Translations under genes and position numbers: made by a program
Shown: positions 50,217-58,009 of the stretch, piece by piece
Numbering within the stretch: position 1 is the stretch's first letter
Layout of the letters: each line of letters starts with the position of its first letter
Notes under the pieces: generated by a model
The model's database searches: none
The model's input: the letters and a program-made list of their open reading frames with translations, nothing else
What the model was told of the DNA's origin: nothing
Source: Myxococcales bacterium
GTDB taxonomy: Bacteria; Myxococcota_A; Bradymonadia; REDH01
Reading direction: 5' to 3'
Assembly (NCBI GenBank): GCA_020633625.1
Contig: JACKDJ010000006.1
Coordinates: forward strand, 1-64,000
Length of the DNA stretch: 64,000 bases

Positions 50217-52745
50217 GTGCGCTCGAAGAAACGTCCGGCGCTCAGCGCGGTGACCAGCCGACTGTGGTTGATTGGGCTCGCCATGCTCTCTGCATGTGAT
50301 CCCGACGCCTGCAACCAGGCGATCGGTGCCGATGACAATGAGGAGGTCGCGTGCCAGAGCAGCATCGGCCCGGTCCTTCAAGCGTGTGACCGAGCCGCGC
50401 AGGTCAACGTCGCCGAGGGGGTCGCGGCGGACCTCAGGGTCCCGCTGCACCGCCTGCCGTTCGACCGAAAGACCGAGTTCTGGTTCGAGGTGGTTGGATG
50501 CCCGGGCGGAGACGTCTCCGCGACCATCGACGGCATCGGGTCGGGGCCGCTGTACGAGTTCGACGCCTGCCCAGCAGGCCGCGTGGACGAAGCGCTGGCG
50601 ACGAACCAGCTCCAGCTCCCGCCGGGCGGGACCACGCGGTTCGAGTTGCCCAGCGACGGCCGACGCCTGTTCGTCGCGACACTCCTGCGGACGTCGTCCA
50701 TCGGTTGCTACGCTGACGTCAGGTTCACGGTCGACTGCCCCGATACCCCGCCTGTCTGCGAACCCGGACCCACCGACACGGCGGATGCCGCGCCGGCGTC
50801 GGGTCTGCACATCGGCGCGCCGCCGTTCGCGCTCAGCTCCCCCGCTGGAGCCACCTCGAGCGCGCAAGAGCTGGTCGTCTGCCCCGGCGACCAGGTCTCG
50901 GTGGTGCCTCCGGCCGGCGCGACCGTCGGACTGGGTCCTGCCTCTGGGCCCGTCGCAAGCGGCGCCGACCTCGTCTCGCCCGGAGCGGACGGCGCAGCTC
51001 GGTTCGCGCCTGGCGGCTCGGGCGGCAGTTCGGTCCTTGTGGTCGACACCGGTGACACATGCCCGGAGTCGACGACGACCGTCGACCTCGTGGCAGGCCC
51101 TGGACGCTCCTACGTGCCGACCGCGCCGATCCCTGTCGAGCTCGACACACCGAGCACGATCTTCCTCCACCCGCTCACGCCCGCGTTCTTCTCGCTCCCC
51201 GCCGACCGTCCCCGCGCGGCGGTGCTGACCGTCGGCGGCTCCGCGATCGAGGCAGGCACGACGGTCAACGTCGGAATTGGACCCACGGTGGGCGGTCCGC
51301 CACGCTGCGACCCGGCCGTGTCGAATCTATGCATCGACGGACCGATCCGCGGGGTCCGGCGCCCCGGGTCCGTGAGATACAGCCCAATCGAAATCGACGT
51401 CGGGTCGGATGTTCGTGGCGACCTCTTCCTGAGCGAGGGAGAGTCGATCCTGAAGGCGATCGAGTCGTACGACGCCTGCCCAGAGGTCACGCTCACGCTC
51501 ACGCTCGTGCCCGTCGCAGACGACGAGGACTGCGCGACGCCCGGCGACGAAGACGACAACGGCCTCGCCGACTGCGACGATCCAGTCTGCGCGGGCCTCC
51601 CCGCTTGCGACGAGCCCGGGCCAGAGGCGCTCTGCGACGACGGCGTCGACAACGACGAAGACGGCGACACCGACTGCGCAGACGCGGACTGCGCGGCGGC
51701 CCCCGTATGCGGCGCGGACGCAGAGATCGCGTGTGCCGACGACATCGACAACGACGGAGACGGCGACACCGACTGCGCAGACGAGGACTGCGCGGGGAAC
51801 GAGGCGTGCGAGGGCTGTCCGTTCGCGGAGGTGGCGCTGGCAGAAGCGACGCTCGTCGACACGACCGGCCTCCTGAACAACTTCGTGTGTGTGGAGAACG
51901 CATGCGGCGACATTCTGGCGTCCTTCTGGGACGAGGTGTCGGCCGGCGGTGGTGACATTCTGTACGGATACAGCGCCCCCTTCGCGGCGCCCGGGATCGC
52001 GCTCCCGTTCGCGACGACCGGCACAGAGGCGCCGATCCAGGTGACGATCCGCCAGTACTCGCCCTCGGATATGTGGGCCGAGCGGGGGATTGTCGCGTGT
52101 GTTGGCGACCGCTTCTTCAACTACTCATACACGGTCGGAGCGCCGACGCTCCCCGCGCCACCGACGGAGACGGACGCGCCGCTGGTAGTGTTCGCGGGCC
52201 TACAGCCCGAGGAGTTTGGTCCGCCGGTGACGTTCCCGTCGGACACGACGTGCCCCGGCGGCGACTGCACGCCGTACCTTCCCCGCTTCTTCGCGCTCGA
52301 CGACCGGTGCGAGCCGGAGGCCGGCGTCGCCAAGGTCCGCGTGTTCAACGCGAGCCCGCGAATGCCGTCGGTGACGGTGCACGTGACGCCGCGGCCCGAG
52401 GGCACCGGGAGCGAGTACGACATCGCGACGTCGCTGCCGTGGGGAGAGGCGACGGGCTGGTTCGCCCTGACTCCGAACGTGTCGACGGAGGTCATCGCCG
52501 AGTGGTCCTTCCGCGCCGGCGGGACGACCGACGAGTTCGAGAACGTGCTCGGATACTTCCCCAACGTCTCGCGCACGGCGGCAGAGGTCCCTTCAGAGGG
52601 CACATGCAGCACGATCATCGTCGCATACAACGAGCGCGAGCCGGAGCGCGAGCACGCGTTCTTGGTCACCGAGAGCCCGCTGACCTGCAGCTTCTGGCGA
52701 AACCGCTCCGGTGATCCGCCGGCGCTGTGGCCGGCCTGCGAGTAG
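50217..52745 (+). CDS. Large lipoprotein with Asp/Cys calcium-loop repeats
   Basis: This 842-aa lipoprotein has a signal peptide ending LAMLSAC. Residues 25-410 look like beta-rich, PPC-like domains (DRKTEFWFEVVGCPGGDVSA, SSVLVVDTGDTCPESTTTVD). Three short DNDGDGDTDC-type loops follow (about 440-530, GVDNDEDGDTDCADADC, DIDNDGDGDTDCADEDC). The C-terminal 300-residue region (SFWDEVSAGGGDILYGYSA) is unassigned. GTG 50217 is chosen for GGGAGAGGG just upstream and because it starts the signal peptide. Probably surface-exposed; function unknown. Repeat array B lies downstream. Confidence 0.78.
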   Translation: MRSKKRPALSAVTSRLWLIGLAMLSACDPDACNQAIGADDNEEVACQSSIGPVLQACDRAAQVNVAEGVAADLRVPLHRLPFDRKTEFWFEVVGCPGGDVSATIDGIGSGPLYEFDACPAGRVDEALATNQLQLPPGGTTRFELPSDGRRLFVATLLRTSSIGCYADVRFTVDCPDTPPVCEPGPTDTADAAPASGLHIGAPPFALSSPAGATSSAQELVVCPGDQVSVVPPAGATVGLGPASGPVASGADLVSPGADGAARFAPGGSGGSSVLVVDTGDTCPESTTTVDLVAGPGRSYVPTAPIPVELDTPSTIFLHPLTPAFFSLPADRPRAAVLTVGGSAIEAGTTVNVGIGPTVGGPPRCDPAVSNLCIDGPIRGVRRPGSVRYSPIEIDVGSDVRGDLFLSEGESILKAIESYDACPEVTLTLTLVPVADDEDCATPGDEDDNGLADCDDPVCAGLPACDEPGPEALCDDGVDNDEDGDTDCADADCAAAPVCGADAEIACADDIDNDGDGDTDCADEDCAGNEACEGCPFAEVALAEATLVDTTGLLNNFVCVENACGDILASFWDEVSAGGGDILYGYSAPFAAPGIALPFATTGTEAPIQVTIRQYSPSDMWAERGIVACVGDRFFNYSYTVGAPTLPAPPTETDAPLVVFAGLQPEEFGPPVTFPSDTTCPGGDCTPYLPRFFALDDRCEPEAGVAKVRVFNASPRMPSVTVHVTPRPEGTGSEYDIATSLPWGEATGWFALTPNVSTEVIAEWSFRAGGTTDEFENVLGYFPNVSRTAAEVPSEGTCSTIIVAYNEREPEREHAFLVTESPLTCSFWRNRSGDPPALWPACE

Positions 52746-52820
52746 CGAGGCGCCAGGCGGGCGCGCGGCGCGCTGCGGGTTGACGCCGGCAGTGAGAGCG
52801 CCAGCGCCGGTCGGCAGGCT

Positions 52821-53357
52821 GCGCACTACCGTCGGTAAGTTCGAACTATTCTCGGACGGTCGGCGGGCTGCGCACTACCGTCGGTAAGTTCGAACTACTC
52901 TCGGGCTGCAGGGAGAGCGCCGGCGCCGATCGGCGGTCGGCGCACTACCGTCGGTAAGTTCGAACTACTCTCGGACGGTCGGCGGTCGGCGCACTACCGT
53001 CGGTAAGTTCGAACTACTCTCGGACGGTCGGCGGTCGGCGCACTACCGTCGGTAAGTTCGAACTACTCTCGGACGGTCGGCGGTCGGCGCACTACCGGTA
53101 AGTTCGTACTACTCTCGGTTCGAACTACTCGTCGGTTCGGTCGGGCAGCGCACTACCGTCGGTAAGTTCGAACTACTCTCGGACGGTCGGGCAGCGCACT
53201 ACCGTCGGTAAGTTCGAACTACTCTCGGACGGTCGGGCAGCGCACTACCGTCGGTAAGTTCGAACTAGGCAGCGCACTACCGTCGGTAAGTTCGAACTAC
53301 TCTCGGACGGTCGGCGGTCGGCGCACTACCGTCGGTAAGTTCGAACTACTCTCGGAC
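52821..53357. repeat. Repeat array B: about eleven units in a convergent intergenic space
   Basis: Units start near 52823, 52873, 52943, 52992, 53041, 53090 (degenerate), 53151, 53197, 53243 (shortened), 53275 and 53324. Each has CACTACCGTCGGTAAGTTCG then AACTACTCTCGGACGGTCGG. Spacing is mostly 46-49 bases. Each unit contains the 10-base palindrome AGTTCGAACT, flanked by the inverted repeat ACCGTC...GACGGT. The array fills most of the 685-base gap between stops at 52745 and 53431; no gene is seen in the gap. Confidence 0.96.
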
Positions 53358-53430
53358 GCCGCCGCCGCAGCGTGGATCAGGCGGTATCGGGGCGCCGGCA
53401 CTGGAACCCGTGCGCCGGCGCGGCGACGGA

Positions 53431-54972
53431 CTACCGAATCTCGCAGTAGTCGGGGAACACGTCCGGGAGGGCCGTCGCGAACGGATCCTCGGTCTCGCCA
53501 CGCACGTGAGCCGAGAGGAACGCCCAGTTGGCTGGCGTCATCTCGGCTGGCCACACGTGCCCGCCTCCGTGGTCGCACGCGATCACGGGCGCGTCGGCGC
53601 CGGCCAGGTTCGCCAGCAGGGCGTTCGCCGTGTCGTTGAAGTTCACGTCGACGGCCAGATCGGCGACGCCTCCCCACGTCACCATCCACGGGCGAACGGG
53701 CCCGAAGTCGCTAGGCCAGGCTTGCAGGTAGCCACCGCTCATCGGCGCGACGGCCGCGAGGGCGTCAGCGCGGTGCACGCCGAGAAACGTCGTCATCAGA
53801 CCGCCGCCCGACATGCCGGTCGCGTAGACGCGATCGGGGTCGATCGAGAGCTGTTCGCCGACGCAGGTCAGCAGGTCGTCGAAGAACACGAGGTCGCGGT
53901 TGTCGTCGTCGTATTGCGAGGCGAGGATGTTCCAGTCCACCGGGAACACTTGGCTACCGTCCGCGGTGTTTGCGCCGTCCGGCACGACGAGCACGAAGCC
54001 GCCGTCGTTCACGAGCGTGTCGTAGCCCGTCGCGTCGACGATCTCGTCGGCCGTGCCGCCGAGGCCGTGGTAGAGAAAGACCACCGGCAACGCGGCGGGA
54101 TCGCCCGATCCGTCCGACGCCCCGTCCGGGGTGAAGAGCAGGAAGGTGCGGTCGAGCCCGGCCGAGACCATCTCATTTGGCCCGGGCTGGAGGGTCGGGC
54201 AGGTCTCGATGCGAGGGTACCGCGTGACCTCGATGTCGCCACACGCCGCGGCCGGAGGGCTCGACTGCGTCCCGAGAGGCACCGCGCGGAACGTGCTGGC
54301 ATCGAGCGTGACGCGGAGAAGCGGCACCGCGCCGTCGACGGTCCCGCAGAACGACGCCGCGTCGAGCAGCTCGGCCGCGAAGGAGAAGTCGAGCACGTCG
54401 ACCTCCACGCCGACCGTCGTCCCCCGCGCGGGGATCGTCACGACCGGAAGCGAGACGGAGAACCGCCCTTCCGACACCGGAAGGTTGCAAGCGCGCGCGA
54501 CGGGCGCGGGGCTCTCCCACGTCCCGTCTGGCGAGATCGACCAGAGCTCGAGGCTGAGCACCTCGTCGTCGTCGGCCACGACGACCGCGCGGAAGTTGAC
54601 CAGCAGCCCACCGAACGGAGTGAGCGACACGGCGAGGAAGTAGTCGCCCTGCTCGATGAGCGCGTCGTTCGCGCCTGTCACATCGCAGATGGGGAGTCCG
54701 TGCTCGTCGACGTCGCGGCCGTCGATGTCGCCCCCGTCTTCGCCCTCATCGGGCGCAGCGTCGCCCGCGTCGAGGTAGCCGTCCGACTCCCCCGCATCGC
54801 CGGTGTCGGCGTTCGGGCCGCTATCGGGGGCGGCGTCACCGGTGCCGGCGACATCCAGCGCGCCAGAGTCCGTGTCTCCGTCGGGACCATCGCTGGAGCA
54901 ACCGGCGAGGCTCAGAGACAGGACTGCGCCGACGACCGGCAGCGCGCACGCGAGCAGAGCTCTCGAGATCAT
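53431..54972 (-). CDS. Lipoprotein esterase of the PHB depolymerase / LpqC type
   Basis: This 513-aa lipoprotein has the lipobox LSLAGC, an acidic Asp/Gly/Ala linker (25-95) and an N-terminal beta region with paired cysteines (100-240). An alpha/beta hydrolase follows: oxyanion segment VFLYHGLGG, nucleophile in ATGMSGGGLMT, Asp region TWGGVADLAVDV and His in CDHGGGHVWPAE. Family members hydrolyse polyhydroxybutyrate, feruloyl or acetyl-xylan esters; the true substrate is unknown. Located outside the cytoplasm. ATG 54972 is the natural signal-peptide start. Repeat array B lies beyond its stop. Confidence 0.85.
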   Translation of the reverse strand: MISRALLACALPVVGAVLSLSLAGCSSDGPDGDTDSGALDVAGTGDAAPDSGPNADTGDAGESDGYLDAGDAAPDEGEDGGDIDGRDVDEHGLPICDVTGANDALIEQGDYFLAVSLTPFGGLLVNFRAVVVADDDEVLSLELWSISPDGTWESPAPVARACNLPVSEGRFSVSLPVVTIPARGTTVGVEVDVLDFSFAAELLDAASFCGTVDGAVPLLRVTLDASTFRAVPLGTQSSPPAAACGDIEVTRYPRIETCPTLQPGPNEMVSAGLDRTFLLFTPDGASDGSGDPAALPVVFLYHGLGGTADEIVDATGYDTLVNDGGFVLVVPDGANTADGSQVFPVDWNILASQYDDDNRDLVFFDDLLTCVGEQLSIDPDRVYATGMSGGGLMTTFLGVHRADALAAVAPMSGGYLQAWPSDFGPVRPWMVTWGGVADLAVDVNFNDTANALLANLAGADAPVIACDHGGGHVWPAEMTPANWAFLSAHVRGETEDPFATALPDVFPDYCEIR

Positions 54973-55229
54973 GACGCCTCGAAGGGACGGGTGCTGGGAC
55001 TAGACAGCCAAACCCTATAGCGTCGGCTCGCGCGAACGGAAACGCCGCGGCGAGATTGGCGCGCCGACGACCGGCCCAAGCTCGACGGAGCGCGCCGGTC
55101 CCGCCGCCGCGAGGTCGTTCCGCGAGGAGCCACGCACCAGACCGAGCCGAGCCATTGACCCTCGCCGCCGCCGCCGCTACAGACTTCGGCGCGCCTGTGC
55201 GCAAGCCTTGCTCCACTGCGAGAGACGTC

Positions 55230-56831
55230 GTGCGCCCGAACCCACTGCTCCTCGTCTGCGCCCTCGGCGGGTGCGTCGCCTCTACCGAGACCCCGCCGGT
55301 CGACCCTGCGGAGCGCGAGCAGGCGGTTGTATACGGCGACGACGATCGCCTCGAGTACTACGAGCACCCGAGCGACGAGCTTCGCGCGATCACCGCCGGC
55401 AGCATCGCCGCGATGGTGTCGGCGCGGCAGATCGACATGCGCGACCCCAGCGACGTCGTCGTGAGCGGCCAGTCGCTTGGCGACTCCTACTCCTTGTGCA
55501 GCGACGAGCCGTTCTACGACCAACCGACCGCTGCGAGCTGCTCCGGCACGCTGATCGACGACGACCTGATCCTCACCGCCGGCCACTGCGTGCAGGGCGG
55601 CTGCAGCGACCGGTGGGTGTTCAACTACTACTACGAGAGCGAGGACCAGCTCGCGACGATCACTGGCGAAGACATATACCAGTGCGCCGACGTCGTGGTC
55701 GAGTCGACCTCGGGTTGGGGCGGCGGTGGCGGCGCGGACTACGCGATCGTCCAGCTCGACCGCGCCGCAACGCCGCGCCACACACCGGTGCCGTTCAACA
55801 CGGCGCAGTGGCCGGTCGCTGAGGGCGACTCGCTGTGGATGGTCGGCTTTGGCAGCGGCCTGCCAGCCAAGCTCGACGACGGGGGTGTGGTCAAAGACGA
55901 CGGGCGCCGCGGCACACAGAACGCCTTCTCGGGCACCGTTGACGCGTTCGGCGGCAACTCGGGTTCTGGAGTCTTCGACACGAACGGGAGCGTCGTCGGC
56001 ATCCTCGTCGCCGGCGCAACGGACTACGAGCGCAGCGGCGGCTGCTACCGCGTGGCGACGCTCCCCGAGAGCAGCGACGGCGAGACCATCACCTACGCGA
56101 TCCTCGCGCTCACGGACCTTTGCGAGTCCGGCTGGCCGAGCGAGCGCCTGTGTGGCGTCGAGTCCACATGCGGCGACGGCGTCTGCGCATTCAACGAAGA
56201 CTTCGACAGCTGCCCCGACGACTGCGACGCCGTTGCCACGGCTCCAGACGGCTGGGTGTGTGACCCGGCGTACTACGCGGCCGGCGACGATTGCGACTGC
56301 CGCTGCGGCATCTACGACCCGGACTGCGACGACCCAAGCCTCCGCGTCCTGAACTGCCGCCGCAACCAGGTCTGTGGCAGCGACGGCACGTGCGAAAACC
56401 CGCCGCCCGACCCGCCGGCCGTGCCGGACGGTTGGGCGTGCGACGAGGCCTCGTATGACGCCGGCGACGGCTGCGACTGCGACTGCGGCGCGTACGACCC
56501 GGACTGCGAGGACCCATCGCAGCAGCTCTACAACTGCGGCCCCGGCCAAACGTGCGTCGAGCCCGGCATCTGCGTGTCGCGCACCACAGACCCCGAAGAC
56601 GCCGGCACCGACGCGGGCGCCGACGCCGGGAACACGGACACGTCGACGACGCCAGACACGGGGTCGCCAGACGGCGACGCGGCCGACGTGCCTCAGGGCG
56701 AGGTGAGCGCGAGCGGCCGGTCCGCGACCGGCTGCGCGGCGGCTCCGGGCGAGGCGTCGCCGTTCGGCCTCGGAGTCTCGCTCGGGCTGGGGCTGGTGAC
56801 GCTCGCTCGACGCCGCGGTCGTCGGGCGTAG
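55230..56831 (+). CDS. Secreted S1-family serine protease with Cys-rich modules and MYXO-CTERM tail
   Basis: This protein of about 533 aa is a paralogue of the protease at 14969. The catalytic His is in LILTAGHCVQGG, Asp in GADYAIVQLDR and Ser in GGNSGSGVFD. A CGDGVC unit follows, then two copies of the GWVCD/GWACD...YDAGDGCDCDCG...DPDC module. An Asp/Ala/Thr-rich linker precedes GCAAAPG, a membrane helix and RRRGRR (MYXO-CTERM). The start is unsure: GTG 55230 gives a signal peptide ending CALGGC, possibly a lipobox; GTG 55197 is an alternative. Repeat array C starts a few bases after the stop. Confidence 0.85.
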   Translation: MRPNPLLLVCALGGCVASTETPPVDPAEREQAVVYGDDDRLEYYEHPSDELRAITAGSIAAMVSARQIDMRDPSDVVVSGQSLGDSYSLCSDEPFYDQPTAASCSGTLIDDDLILTAGHCVQGGCSDRWVFNYYYESEDQLATITGEDIYQCADVVVESTSGWGGGGGADYAIVQLDRAATPRHTPVPFNTAQWPVAEGDSLWMVGFGSGLPAKLDDGGVVKDDGRRGTQNAFSGTVDAFGGNSGSGVFDTNGSVVGILVAGATDYERSGGCYRVATLPESSDGETITYAILALTDLCESGWPSERLCGVESTCGDGVCAFNEDFDSCPDDCDAVATAPDGWVCDPAYYAAGDDCDCRCGIYDPDCDDPSLRVLNCRRNQVCGSDGTCENPPPDPPAVPDGWACDEASYDAGDGCDCDCGAYDPDCEDPSQQLYNCGPGQTCVEPGICVSRTTDPEDAGTDAGADAGNTDTSTTPDTGSPDGDAADVPQGEVSASGRSATGCAAAPGEASPFGLGVSLGLGLVTLARRRGRRA

Positions 56832-56836
56832 GCGGC

Positions 56837-57034
56837 CCACTCCCGACGGTAGTGTCGAAGTACTCTCGGGCGCGGCCCACTCCCGACGGTAGTGTCGAAG
56901 TACTCTCGGGCGCGGCCCACTCCCGACGGTAGCGTCGAAGCACTCTCGGGCGCGTCCCCACTCCCGACGGTAGTGTCGAAGTACTCTCGGGCGCGTCCCC
57001 ACTCCCGACGGTAGTGTCGAAGTACTCTCGGGCG
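56837..57034. repeat. Repeat array C: five units filling a convergent intergenic space
   Basis: Five copies, 40-42 bases apart, of CACTCCCGACGGTAGTGTCG followed by AAGTACTCTCGGGCGCG. CCCGA and TCGGG in each unit can pair. The array occupies nearly all of the 210 bases between the protease stop (56831) and the convergent enoyl-CoA hydratase stop (57042). Confidence 0.95.
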
Positions 57035-57041
57035 CCCGTGA

Positions 57042-57800
57042 TCACCGCTTGCGCGCGAAGAACGCCTCGATCGCTTCGCCGCACTCCGTCGAGCCGAGCC
57101 GCGTCACGAACGTGACACCCTCGTCTTGCAGCACGCCGTCTAGCTGGCGGCGGATCGGGTCGCGGATCAGGCGCTTGGCGGCCTGCACCGCCGTTGGTGG
57201 GCGCTCTGCGATGCGGGTGGCCAACTCGCGGGCCGTCGAGAGCACCTCTTCGGGCGTTACGATGCGGTTGACGAAGCCGGCGGCCACGGCCGTGTCGACG
57301 TCGAAGGGCTCGCCAAGCAGTAGGAGCTCGCTGGCGCGCTGCAGGCCGGCGACGCGCGGCAGCAGCAGCGAGGAGCCGCACTCCGGCGTCAGGCCGAGGT
57401 TGACGAACGGGAAGGCGAACCGGCTGCGGGTCGAGGCGACGACGAGGTCGCAGTGGAGAAGCATCGTGGCGCCGATGCCGACTGCCGGGCCGTCGACCGC
57501 CGCGACGAGCGGCTTCTCGGTGAACCCCAGGGTCCGGATCAGGCGGAAGACCGCGCTGTCGCCCCCCGTCGGAGGGTTGTCGAGGAAGTCGTGCAGGTCG
57601 TTCCCCGCGCTGAACGCTCCGCCGACGCCGGTGAGGAGGGTGCAGCGGATCGTCGCGTCGTGCTCGGCTTCGAGCAGGGCCGCTCGGAACTGCTCATACA
57701 TCGCCGCCGTGAACGCGTTCTTCCGGGTCGGGCGGTTGAAGGTGATCGTGGCGAGCGCGCCTTCGACGGCGTACTCGACGAACCCGGGGTCGTCGGACAT
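57042..57800 (-). CDS. Enoyl-CoA hydratase/isomerase family protein
   Basis: This 252-aa crotonase-fold enzyme has the oxyanion-hole segments GVGGAFSAGNDLHDFL (near 60-75) and DGPAVGIGATMLLHCDLVVAS (near 104-124). FAFPFVNLGLTPECGSSLLLPR carries Glu in the catalytic region, as in hydratases and isomerases. It may act in fatty-acid degradation or an aromatic-acid route; the substrate cannot be told. ATG 57800 is chosen as the start of the conserved fold, without a clear ribosome site. It is monocistronic, with array C at its 3' end and the 836-aa lipoprotein gene divergent. Confidence 0.9.
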   Translation of the reverse strand: MSDDPGFVEYAVEGALATITFNRPTRKNAFTAAMYEQFRAALLEAEHDATIRCTLLTGVGGAFSAGNDLHDFLDNPPTGGDSAVFRLIRTLGFTEKPLVAAVDGPAVGIGATMLLHCDLVVASTRSRFAFPFVNLGLTPECGSSLLLPRVAGLQRASELLLLGEPFDVDTAVAAGFVNRIVTPEEVLSTARELATRIAERPPTAVQAAKRLIRDPIRRQLDGVLQDEGVTFVTRLGSTECGEAIEAFFARKR

Positions 57801-58009
57801 GAGAGATCGGGGGGCTGCAGGCGCCCGACGTGGGCGTCTGTCGACCTTACGGCATCGGGCGCCGGCGCGAAACCCGGCCGCGCAAGCGGCGTCGGGCCGT
57901 TGACGCAACGCGTCGGTGGCGAACCCGAGACATTGCGGCGTCGACGACGTGGGCCGTTGCATTGCCCCATCGCTCGACTAAGATGCCCGCGACTCGCCCA
58001 GGACCGACC

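Noticed and set aside
52821..53357. Array B as a CRISPR array
   Set aside because: The segments between the conserved parts are themselves repeated (GGCGGTCGGCG and similar) rather than unique spacers, and no cas genes are present.
16183..53570. Other CACGTG hexamers as parS sites (for example near 16185, 19747, 30184, 49564)
   Set aside because: They lack the GTTTC/GAAAC flanks that define parS.
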